This document shows, one piece after another, positions 13,201-25,200 of a stretch of 64,000 nucleotides of DNA. The position numbers were made by a program, and so were the translations under genes. The stretch comes from Mesorhabditis belari (taxonomy: Eukaryota > Nematoda > Chromadorea > Rhabditida > Rhabditidae), in contig CAUEEP010000735.1 in the NCBI GenBank assembly GCA_958450365.1, positions 3,190,001 to 3,254,000 of the forward strand. Direction: 5' to 3'. The number at the start of each line of letters is the position of its first letter. The first letter of the stretch is position 1. Below the pieces are notes generated by a model. It was given only the letters and a program-made list of their open reading frames with translations. It was not told the origin of the DNA and did not search any database.

Positions 13201-16200
13201 ATCTATTGATCTCTAAATCTTTCGTGACTTCCAGATAAGATAATCTGAAATTTTCAGTGCTGTAACTGAAGTAGATCAAGAGAAAATTCGTTAGGTAATC
13301 GATTGAACTCATTTCTCAGATTAAACATCTCAAATTTCAAGGAAAAACCTCTAAAATCGATGAATTAAAGAACTTGATAACAAAAAGGATTTAAAGAACT
13401 TCATTTAACAATGAAGATCTTTATTTAAACAATTTCAACTCACCAGATAAAGCTGCTGGATGTAGTTGCATCAATTGTTGTGAAAGCATCGCTGCCGCTT
13501 GACTCGTCGCTTGTTGGTGAGCGGTTGGATGGCCTAAGATCTTATTAATTATCGTCCTTCTTCTTTCCCCTTTTGCTCTTGATAAGTTAGGGTACTGAAT
13601 AAGAAAGGAATTGCCTGAAAAGTCGAGGTTAAAAGGCTCCCTCTCCAGAAACCCATTTTTCCCAAATCCTTCACTTCTTTATTATCTGCTGACAGTCTAT
13701 TGTCAGAAACATTCAAAGGAAAAGCTCGAGGGTTCAATCCCGTCCACGTCTCCTTCCCTTCAACTCCTTCCCTTCAACTCCATCCCTTCACTTCCTTCCC
13801 TTCACTTCCTTCCCTTCAACTCCTTCCCTTCAACTCCTTCCCTTCAACTCCTTCCCTTCAACTCCTTCCCTTCAACTCCTTCCCTTCAATTCCTTCCCTT
13901 CAACTCCTTCCCTTCAACTCCTTCCCTTCAACTCCATCCCTTCACTTCCTTCCCTTCACTTCCTTCCCTTCAACTCCTTCCCTTCAACTCCTTCCCTTCA
14001 ACTCCTTCCCTTCAACTCCTTCCCTTCAACTCCTTCCCTTCAATTCCTTCCCTTCAACTCCTTCCCTTCAACTCCTTCCCCTTCAACTCCATCCCTTCAC
14101 TTCCTTCCCTTCACTTCCTTCCCTTCAACTCCTTCCCTTCAACTCCTTCCCTTCAACTCCTTCCCTTCAACTCCTTCCCTTCAACTCCTTCCCTTCAACT
14201 CCTTCCCTTCAACTCCATCCCTTCACTTCCATCCCTTCACTTCCTTCCCTTCAACTCCTTCCCTTCAACTCCTTCCCTTCAACTCCTTCCCTTCAACTCC
14301 ATCCCTTCACTTCCTTCCCTTCACTTCCTTCCCTTCAACTCCTTCCCTTCAACTCCATCCCTTCACTTCCTTCCCTTCAACTCCTTCCCTTCAACTCCTT
14401 CCCTTCAACTCCTTCCCTTCAACTCCATCCCTTCACTTCCTTCCCTTCACTTCCTTCCCTTCAACTCCTTCCCTTCAACTCCTTCCCTTCAACTCCTTCC
14501 CTTCAACTCCTTCCCTTCAATCCTTCCCTTCAACTCCATCCTTCACTTCCTTCCCTTCACTTCCTTCCCTTCAACTCCTTCCCTTCAACTCCTTCCCTTC
14601 AACTCCTTCCCTTCAACTCCTTCCCTTCAACTCCTTCCCTTCAATCCACCCTTCACTTCCTTCCCTTCAACTCCTTCCCTTCAACTCCTTCCCTTCAACT
14701 CCATCCCTTCACTTCCTTCCCTTCACTTCCTTCCCTTCAACTCCTTCCCTTCAACTCCTTCCCTTCAACTCCTTCCCTTCAACTCCTTCCCTTCAACTCC
14801 ATCCCTTCACTTCCTTCCCTTCACTTCCTTCCCTTCAACTCCTTCCCTTCTAACCCCAACGTCGTTTAGTGAATCTTTTAGCAGTTAAAACCTAGGATTG
14901 AACCTAGAAAACGACTAGAAAAAGATTCCTAGTCCCTAGCTTCAAACCTAGCTCTTGATTCGCTTTTGTTCAGCCAGATCAAGCATAGGCAACCACCAAG
15001 TCTGGCTTTGGTTCTACTCTTGCCATCTTGGTCCTTGTCTAGTCTGACTTAAAAATAGCCTAACTCTAAGCTAAGACCTAAGCCTAGCTTAGAGTTAGGC
15101 TAGAGCTGCTAGAGCTGTTAGAAGTAGACTTGACTTAGAGCTGTTAGAAGTTGGCTTGACTTAAAGTTGTTAGAAGTTGATTTAAAGCAGTTAGAAGTTG
15201 ACTTAATCAAGTCTGACCGGCCTTGGATCAAGATTGATTGGTCAGAAAACGAGAAATCATAAAAAGTCTCAAATTTTCAGTTCACCTGAATGATGTTGTT
15301 GTGATTGATGTGTTTGTTGATGATGATGTTGTTCTTGTGTTGTTTGTTGTTGATGTGAAGGACCCAAAACGGACTGTGAAAGGCCGAGGAGAGCACCTGG
15401 AAATCGAAAAAGTGAAGAAAAAGCTAAAGAAATCTTTAGATAAGCTATTTAATAAGTTTATTTAATTAAAGATCATGTGTAAAAGATATTCAGCTAATCA
15501 AAAGATCAAATTGATTGTCCAAATCTCTAAAGCCAAAGCCAGAGCCAAAGCCAAAGCCAGAGCCAAAGCCAAGCCAAAGCCAAGCCAAAGCCAAGCCAAA
15601 GCCAAGCCAAAGCCAAGCCAAAGCCAGACCATAAAAACTGCAATTTCTTCTGTTTCTTTCATTTTTGATCAATGAAACTTTAGAATTACTCATTTTTTTT
15701 AAAAAAGCGAAAAAACGGAGATTTCCACGAAAAAAAATGAGAAAAATGGGAAAAACAGAGGATAAATTTGAGATCAATGGAATAAATTCCGAGAAATCAA
15801 AGAGCAATTGTTATTTTGATGGAAAACTACGTGGAAATTCCATGTTTTCACGTGGACTTTGTGCTTTTTTTTTGCTAAACACACCCCCCAAATACCCAAT
15901 TTTGAGGTCATCAAAGAAACTCGTGTATGCTGTTGAATCTGGCTATATTCTTGAAGCAAAGTTGCATTCTGGAACGCACACTAGTTAATCGATAAGTTTT
16001 AGGTGTAGTTTTATTCATTTTTCTTTGGTTCAATTACGCGATTTTGAGAGCACCGAAGAAACTCGTATATACTAGTTGAATGTTGCGATAGTCCTGAAGT
16101 AGAGTTTCATTCTGGAATGCACGCTAGTTAATGGATAAGTACTTGGAGCACTTTTCCCCATTTTCGTTCGGTTCAGCTAGACAATTTCGAGAAGACCCAA

Positions 16201-19200
16201 GAAAATCGTGTACAATGTTAAATCTAGCACGCACTATATAGTCAAAGTTTGATTCTGGAACGCACACTAGCTAACGGATACGTTTTAGGTGTACTTTTGC
16301 TCATTTTTCTTTGGTTCAATTACGCGATTTTGAGAGCACCGAAGAAACTCGTATATACTCATTGAATCTTGCCATTTCCCTTAAGTAAAGTTGCATTCTG
16401 GAATGCACACTAGTTAATGGATACGTTTTAGGTCTAGTTTTATTCATTTTTCTTTGGTTCAATTACGCGATTTTGAGAGCACCGAAGAAACTCGTATATA
16501 CTAGCTGAATCTTCCTATATTCCTGAAGCAAAGTTGCATTCTGGAACGCACACTAGTTAATGGATAAGTTTTTGGGGTACTTTTCCTCATTTTCTTTTGG
16601 TTCAATTACCCAACTTCAGGAAGATACAAGAAAATCGTGTACACTCGTTGAATCTTTCTATATTCCTGAAGTAAAGTTTCATTCTGGAATGCACACTATC
16701 TAATGGATAAGTTTTGAACGTACTTTATACTCTAGTACTTTATACTTTTTCAGGTGTACTTTTCCTCATTTTCAATAGATTAAAATACTCGAAAAAAAAA
16801 AGTCAACTAAACAAATAACAGAAACAAAAAATGAAATGCATTTAAGTTAAAAACGGATAACTAAATTTGAATGGAAGAAAATTGAATTAAAAAAAAGGAT
16901 GGAATGTTTTAATTAAAGTTAAAAAAAGTAAAAGAAAGATTTTTTATAGAAATTTTCTGAAAAAAGACAATTCAATGATCTTTTCATTTATTAAAAATGG
17001 GGAAAAAGGGGAAAAAAGGGGAGAAAAGGGGAAAGAAAGAGCTAAATAAACGTTTTAAAAGAATTTTCTCGACAAAAAATTAATCCCAATTCATTTATTC
17101 TAAGAATAATTAAAGGAAAAAGGGAGAAAATGAGAAAAAAAAAAAGGGGAAAAAGACATTTTTTTACAATTTTTCTGCAAAAAAAGTGCAAAAAGAATGG
17201 AAAAATTTTCTTTTTTTCGTTTGCAAAATGTGCTTTTTGTGAAAAGAAAACCTAGACACGGATGGGAAAGGAAAAAAATGGAGATACAGTACTGGACAAT
17301 GAAATATCATATTTGAATGATTGTTGATTGGTATTGAATAGCTCTGAGTTCTCAATAAAGAAGAAATAGTGGCCAGAGTGGCCAGAGAGGCCAAGAAATA
17401 GTGGCCAGAGTGGCCAGAGAGGCCAAGAAATAGTGGCCAGAGAGGCCAGAGAGGCCAAGGAATAGTGGCCAGAGAGGGCAGAGAGGCCAAGAAATAGTGG
17501 CCAGAGAGGGCAGAGAGGCCAAGAAATAGTGGCCAGAGAGGGCAGAGAGGCCAAGAAATAGTGGCCAGAGAGGGCAGAGAGGCCAAGAAATAGTGGCCAG
17601 AGTGGCCAGAGATCCAGCTCCGTAATAAAGCTCTTTTTAAGTCTAATACAGTCGTTTACCGGTTCAGTTACCCAACTTTTGCCCAAACATCGTGACTCTT
17701 CCTGTGCCAGAAGAGGTGCGTTTAAGCCGCCCACATCTTCGCCCAAGGGTTCACCACGTAAACGCACCCAATCTGGTCACCAGCGTACACTAAAAGGCAC
17801 AAAGTACCCCGAAAAACGTATCCATTAACTAGTGTGCGTTCCAGAATGCAACTTTGCTTAAGAGAAATGGCAAGATTCAATGAGTATATACGAGTTTCTT
17901 TGGTGATCTCGAAATCGGGTAATTGTACCAAAGAAAAATGAAGAAAACTACACCTAAAACTTATCCATTAACTAGTGTGCGTTCCAGAACGCAACTTTAC
18001 TTCAGGAATATAGCAAGATTCAACGATTGTACACGATTTTCTAGGGTCTTCTCAAAATTGGGTAACTGAACCAAGAAGAAGAAAGTACCCCGAAAAACGT
18101 ATCCATTAGATAGTGTGCGTTCCGAACGTAACTTTGCGGCGTCAACTTGTACACGATTTTCTAGGGTCTTCTCAAAATTGGGTAATTGAACCAAAGAAGA
18201 ATGAAGAAAAGTACCCCGAAAAACGTATCCATTAGATAGTGTGCGTTCCAGAACGCAACTTTTCTTCAGGAATATAGCAAGACTCAACATTGTACACGAT
18301 TTTCTTGGGTCTTCTCGAAATTGGGTAATTGAACCAAAGAAAAATGAAGAAAAGTACCCGGAAAAACGTATCCATTAGATAGTGTGCATTCCAGAATACA
18401 ACTTTTCTTCAGGAATATACGAAGTAAACTTTTTGTTAAAAACATAAATACATTCCTTCTATTGTCGTAAACTTTTAAAAGAAAAGTTTTTTTCAATTGA
18501 GTGTACTTTGATTTCTCGTTAGACGCTCATTATGTAGCGCTTTGGAACAAATAAAAGGCTTCTCTTTTTGATTTTTTTCGGAAATTGGGGGTTTTAAAGA
18601 ATGGTATTTGAAAAGGGCAAAAAAAGAAAGAAAAAAGGAAAATAGAATATTAATTTTGATTTTTCTGACTGAGCAGGGGATTTTTAGTAGGCCAGATTAG
18701 CAAATAGTTTGGGCTTGGTTCTGACCCTAACTTTGCTCCGAGCTGGGCTGGACCTGGAACTAAAAACTTTACAGCATCGTCGCTTTGTCATTGATTTAGT
18801 CGAAACTTTCAAAATCCTCCGTTGTAAACAGATTAGCCCTTTGTTTATAGACTTTTTCAAATTTAAACCGCGGTCAGGGCCCAGAAGTGGCTCATTCCTT
18901 TTGCAAATTCCCTTTGCTTCCAATGCCTCTTTATCAAATTCATTTCCCGTTAGAGCCGCTAGATTATGGAACTTGCTCCCAAACGACATACGAGAAATTC
19001 AGTCGCTTTTCATATTCAAGAAACGTATCGATGCTTTAGATCTAGTGGCTCTTTGCCGTAAGTAATTGGCTTATTGATTTCAGTATGTATTGTATGATTA
19101 AGTATCACTGTGCATTTCTCTATCATTTCTTTCACTTTATCGTTTGAATAAAGTATTATTATTGGTTCTGACCCTAACTTTGCTCCGAGCTGGCCTGGAC

Positions 19201-22200
19201 CTGGACTAAAAATGAAAGAGACAAATTTCTCTTTAAAAAAAAACGAATTTTCAATATTTTCAATAGAAAACGATAAAAATCTCTCAAAGTTTTTAAGTAA
19301 AATTTCGTGATTTTCTTTTTTCATTTTTAATTTCTAAAGATTTTCTTATCAATTGTGTATCAATGGGGGCATAAAAAGGGGAGAGATGAACACGAAAATC
19401 GCCTGAAAATCGCCAATTGATAAGAATATGGGAAAGTGGAAATGGAAATCGAAAAACTGAAAAGAAAAGAAAAATGGAAAACGAAAAACTGAAAAGAAAA
19501 GAAAAATGGAAATCGAAAAACTGAAAATTCAAAAATCTACATGCCTTAGTCAAAAATTGATTTTTCAATTTATTGTACTTTGAATGCTCGTAAACGCCCA
19601 CTGTCTAGCGCTTTGGAACAAATAAAAGCCTTCTCCATAAAATGATTTGATTCTTCTCCACAAAAACATGAATAAATGCTTGAATCAGTAAAAAAGCGTT
19701 GAACGAATGAAAAGCTCCAAGGGAAATCGAACCAAGGACCTCTGGCCTTGAAGGCGACCACTCTATCTACTGAGCCATGAGCGGAGGTTGTCAGGGACAG
19801 GAAAAAACGTTTTCGCAAAAATCGAAACTGCACGGGGAATCGAACCCGTGACCTTTCCTGACCCGCTCGCCTTGTAGACGACCGCTCTAACCACTGAGCC
19901 ACGCGACCCTCTCGCCTTAAGGAAAGGTTAACGGAATGAGAAAAAAGGTTTTGCAAAAATCGAAGGCTGAGAACGGAGTCGAACCCGTGACCTTTCGTGA
20001 TCCTCTCGCCTTGTAGACGACCGCTCTACCGACTGAGCCACAAGGGAAGGTTAGCAAGGGAGAAAAAAAGGGTTTTTTAAATGTTCTATCATCAAAAAAG
20101 TTGATTTTGGCAAAAAAAGCATAAAAAACAAGAATGTTGGGGCTTTTGCATTGGAAATAATCCCAGAAATCATCACGGAAAAGTGATGTAAAATGCTGAC
20201 TAGGGGAAAAGACAGATAAGCAAAAAGACAGCAAAGGAGACAGAAAAATCGGATTCTGATGTCAAATTGTGTTCAATCAATCTAAAGAACTCAAAATCTT
20301 TTTCCAAAAGAAAGATCAGACTCCAAATTTCTCTCTTATCAAACAGTTTTCGGCTTTTTTTTTTAAAAAAACTAATCACTCCTGTTTGCAAAAATTTGCA
20401 ATCTGAAACTAGAGAATGTTGGCAAAGAGACAGTAAGATACAAAAAGATACAGTCTATATAAATGGCTTTAAATCTGGCTTTAGATCTGGCTTTAAATCT
20501 GGCTTTAGATCTGGCTTTAGATCTGGCTTTAAATCTGGCTTTAAATCTTGCTTTAAGTCTGGCTTTAAGTCTGACTTTAAATGCTTTAAATCTCGCTTTA
20601 AATGCTTTAAATCTAGCTTTAATTCTGGCTTTAAATCTTGCTTTAAATCTGCCTCTAAATCTGCCTCTAAATCTGCCTCTAAATCTTGCTCTAATTACCG
20701 TAATCTATCTCTCTAAGGTTCCCCAAAGCTACCGTAATCTAAATGGCAAAGAAAAGTTGTGTGACATCCAGATAAGACAAAAATTGGAGAAATTTTGCTT
20801 TATGCTTTACTAATGCACAAAGAATTCACTTAAATCCAACTTTTTTTCACGATCAAGCAAAATACATGAAAGAAGAGTTTAAAATGAAAAAGAAAAGCTA
20901 TGTGACATCCAGATAAGTCAAAAAACGCAATAAAATTTAGCCATTTTTAACAGAATCGATCGCTAGTGGTACTCCAGAAAGAATGCGTTTACGAGGCAAC
21001 AAAATATATGTAAAGAATAGCTAAAAACGATACAGAAAAGCTGTGTGACATCCAGATAAGACAAAAATCGGATAAAATTCACGTTTTGATTCACCAAAGC
21101 ACAAAGAATTCGCAGAAATCGAATTCTTTCGTTCTTTTGATCAAATTTTCTTGAAAATTGTAGGAAATCGGTTAATTACTGAGGAAAATCTTTATTTCTG
21201 TCTTTTTTTCATTTGATTTTTGGTTCTTTACTCAGAAATTGTGATTAAAAATCAGAAAAACGTGCGGAAATAAATTTTGCAAAGTAGTTTTCCATTGAAT
21301 TAGCTGAATATCTTTTATTAGAGAAAAGCATCAGGTTAAGGTCAGCTACGGGAGCCCCTTGGTACGAGAGTCCCAGGGCTTTATAGAATCGGCTTTACTC
21401 TTTCTGAATCTGCTTTTACTTTTTCCAAAGGAGCTCTGGAACGCGAGATATCTAGCATTAAAGTTTAGACTGATTTTCGTCTTTATAAGCTTTCTCTTCC
21501 TTTCTCTCTTTCTCTTCCTTTCTCTCTTTCTCTTTCTCTTCCTTTCTCTCTTTCTCTTTCTCTTCCTTTCTCTCTTTCTCTTCCTTTCTCTCTTTCTTAA
21601 ATCCATCCAATCCAGAACGATTTTTTCAAAAAAAAATCCGAAAATCGGCTTAAACTTTGATGCTAGATTTCTCGCGTTAAAAAGTTTTACAAAGATTACA
21701 AAAACTGATGGAATTTTGGCTAGACTGTGATCAAAAAACTCTGTTTTTTGTCAACTGGCATAATTGTCATAATTGTCAACTGTCATAATTCAGAATCAGC
21801 ATTCAATAAAGCCCTATGGTTCTCGTATTAAAAGGTCATCTTGACCAGGCTTTCCTTAGTTAGAAAGTTTGAGTAGAAAGCAAAAAAGATAAGCCTAGCA
21901 GTTTCTTTATCAAGAAATCGGGTATTGGACAAAATAATGTGTTAATGTGTTAGAAATAATAATGTGTTAATGTGTTAGAAATAATAATGTGTTAATGTGT
22001 TAGAAAGAATGCGTTTCGAAGTGATCAAATTGTTCATCGAAAATCGAAAGTTTTTTGGTTAATTTAAGAAAAATGATGGAATAAATAAAATAAAATAAAA
22101 TAGACAAAATAGACAAAATGAACAGAGAAATTTGAAAAAAAAAACTGTCTGTATTTTGAAAAAAAGCCAAGAATGTCTCAGTGAAATGACCGTTTCAAAA

Positions 22201-25200
22201 ATTATAGAAAAAAGCGACAAAAATTCGATCAATTTTGAAAGAATAAGACTGAAAAAGTCTTTTTTAATCTTTTGATTGTCTTTGATTTATCTTTGATTCA
22301 GAATATCGAAATGATTTGAAGATTGGGAATTTTGAAAGGCTTCTAACTCAGGAAATGATAATGATAATGATGATGATGATGATGATATTTTGTCGTACTT
22401 TGGGAAAGCTGGGAAAGCTGAGAAAGCTGGGAAAGCTGGGAAAGCTGGGAAAGCTGAGAAAGCTGAGAAAGCTGGGAAAGCTGGGAAAGCTGAGAAAGCT
22501 GAGAAAGCTGGGAAAGCTGGGAAAGCTGGGAAAGCTGGGAAAGCTGGGAAAGCTGGGAAAGCTGAGAAAGCTTCTAGCTCAGGAAATCATCATCATCATC
22601 ATATTTTGTCGTACTTCTTGTCGTACAATCAATTATATCATAAAACTAAACCGGCTTTATTAAAGGAATATTGTCTAAATTCCCGTGTGCTAGAAAGAAA
22701 ACGTTTACAAATTTAATAGCATAGTGTTTTCAACATCTTAATGTCATTTTGGCAGCTTTGTTCTTTTAGAAAAGTTAAAGAAGAGTGAAATCTAGAAACT
22801 GGTGTAACTTGACCAGACTTTGGTCAAAAGAAAAACCATAAATACTCCAATAGAACACCACCTGCTCGTACATTCGGGTAGTCTAACTTTCTAGCAAATT
22901 TTCTCATCCCCTAGATTTTTCCCAACTATACTCTTGATACCAAAAGATACTAGATTTCAAGGGTTATCATTTAACAATCAAACGTAAACTGTAGCTTAAA
23001 CCAGCGCGGAGAACGAGACGTTCAAAGTTAGACTACGCGACTGTACGCGGTCATTATAGCGTTTTATTAGAGGATTTATGGTAGTTTTTCATCTGAACTA
23101 GTATAATTGCAGGCTTGCTTCATAAAGCCTAGCTTGGGTGTGGCTTTAACCAGTCTAGTTAAACTGAATAACCTTAGAATCTAGGCTTGATCAATCTCAA
23201 TCTTGTCCTTGATAAGATAAGCCATCAAATTGTTGTCTAGTCCGAGCAATTCCGAACAAGATTTTAGTTCTTTTCTCTAGACAAATAAACTTTTAAATCA
23301 ATAAACATTTTAAAGTAAAAAAGAATGAAAAATGATGTGCAAAGTTTTGAAAAAACGATTCAGAACACAAAATTTCAGGAGAAAAACAAAAAAAAAGAAA
23401 ATTTTTGAGTGAAAAGACCAATAAAAGATCGAAAAATTCTTTTTCGAGAAACTAATTGTTCTCTTTTCTGTTTTACAGAGAAAACTTCGGTTTTCCGATT
23501 AGAGAACCATTTTTTTCAGTCTAGAGTTGACGTCACTTTTTCCGCTAGACAAATAAAGTTTTGCTTTTATTGTCAAGCCACTAGATACTAGTAAAACCTC
23601 AGCAATCACATTTAATTACTAAATAGTTACTAAATATTAACTTAAATTGAACTTAAATTAAACAATTGATAAGTTTATAAGTGAATTTGACATTTTGTTT
23701 TGACAGATTTGACAGAAAAAACTGATTTAGTCGAAAAATCAAAGTGTTTTCAAATCTTTTCTCTATTTTATATCCAATCTATCACTTCTACTTTATAAAG
23801 AATATCGAATTATATAAAAATTAGAAAGATTACGGTGAAAAGAAAAGAGAAGTTGGTTAGAAAATGGATTAAAATCTAGTATTCAACTGAAAAGCGCAAA
23901 AAATCCCAAAAATTGACTTTTATGACGTTTTTAGAAAAGAATTGCTCAAAATTGAAACAAATTTGATGAAATTTTTCTAAAGACAAAACAAAAATCGTTT
24001 TGTTTTTGGAAAAATGGCATTCGACTAAAAATATTTTTCTGATCTTCGAACAAAACTACGATTTTCGGGATTTTTGAGTCATCTCGTAAAAATGAAATCA
24101 AAGAATATAAAGAAGAGATTAATGTATAAAGAAGAGACATGCGTAATTGAACTAGAGGCTTTTTCAAGATTTGCTTTACATGAAGTACAGTCGACGCTCT
24201 CTATAACGGAATGAGGGGACCAAAAAATGTTTCCGTTATAGAGTCCCGTTTTATATAGCTTAGCGTCGACCGGGACCAAAATTCCATGCCGTTATAGAGT
24301 TTTCCGCTATATAGAGTTCTGTTATAGAGAGAGTCGACTGTACTTTGTAAACAAATTCCTCCTCACCCAAATTAGCGACATTTTCTTTTAAAGCTCCCAT
24401 GTTCCATTTTCCAAACCGTTTAGAAGTGATTAGAGATTTGGTAACTAAAGAAAATCCATTAAGAAATGAAAGAAATCGTTAAAAAAGCATAGAAATTGTT
24501 AAGAAACCAAAGAAATCGATAAGAAACCAAAGAAATCGATAAGAAACCAAAGAAATCGATAAGAAATCAAAGAAATCGATAAGAAACCAAAGAAATTGAT
24601 TAAGCTGGATTAAGGGCAGAAGAAAGGTTGTGTTTACATGGGCACAATCTGATATAATATAACTGATATAACAAATCTGATCAAACAAATCCTTTCTTTA
24701 AGTCAAATCCAGCTTATATCTTAACAGTATCCCAGAAAAAGATTTTCAATCAAAAAGGGTGAATGATAAATAAAGCTTAAAGCATTTTACGAGTTCTTGT
24801 AATGAAATTATGCTATTTTAAAAAGACAAATTCTGATTTGAATGTAATTATCCCGAAAAAAGCTTCCAGACAAATCTTATCTTATTTCTATAAGTAACAA
24901 ATCTTTTCTCAACGTATAAAATCCATTTTTTTCTCGAGAAAATCTTTTTCTAAGAAATCTAAAATCAGATGAAGAAAAAAAAACAAAGCAGATTTATTTC
25001 TTCAGTCAGAAAGCAAAAAAAAAGGTCATTAAATGATCAACAATTATCGGGGTTTTTCAAAAGGTTATAAAAAATAGTTGTAAACGTTGATCAAGTACAC
25101 TATTTTCAAAGAGAAATGTTGTTTTTAGTGTTTTAGAACTTGGGAAAATGATTTAAAAGTAAAAATTTCTAAATCTATTCAAAAAGCTTAGCAAAAACGG

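Noticed and set aside
13611..14888. ORF of 425 codons, the longest in the window
   Set aside because: It is a translation of the 14-bp minisatellite. Parallel frames are equally open and there is no splice or start context.
18684..18989. Minus-strand ORF of 101 codons
   Set aside because: It is the antisense of the LINE C-terminal frame, which carries the recognisable motif on the plus strand.
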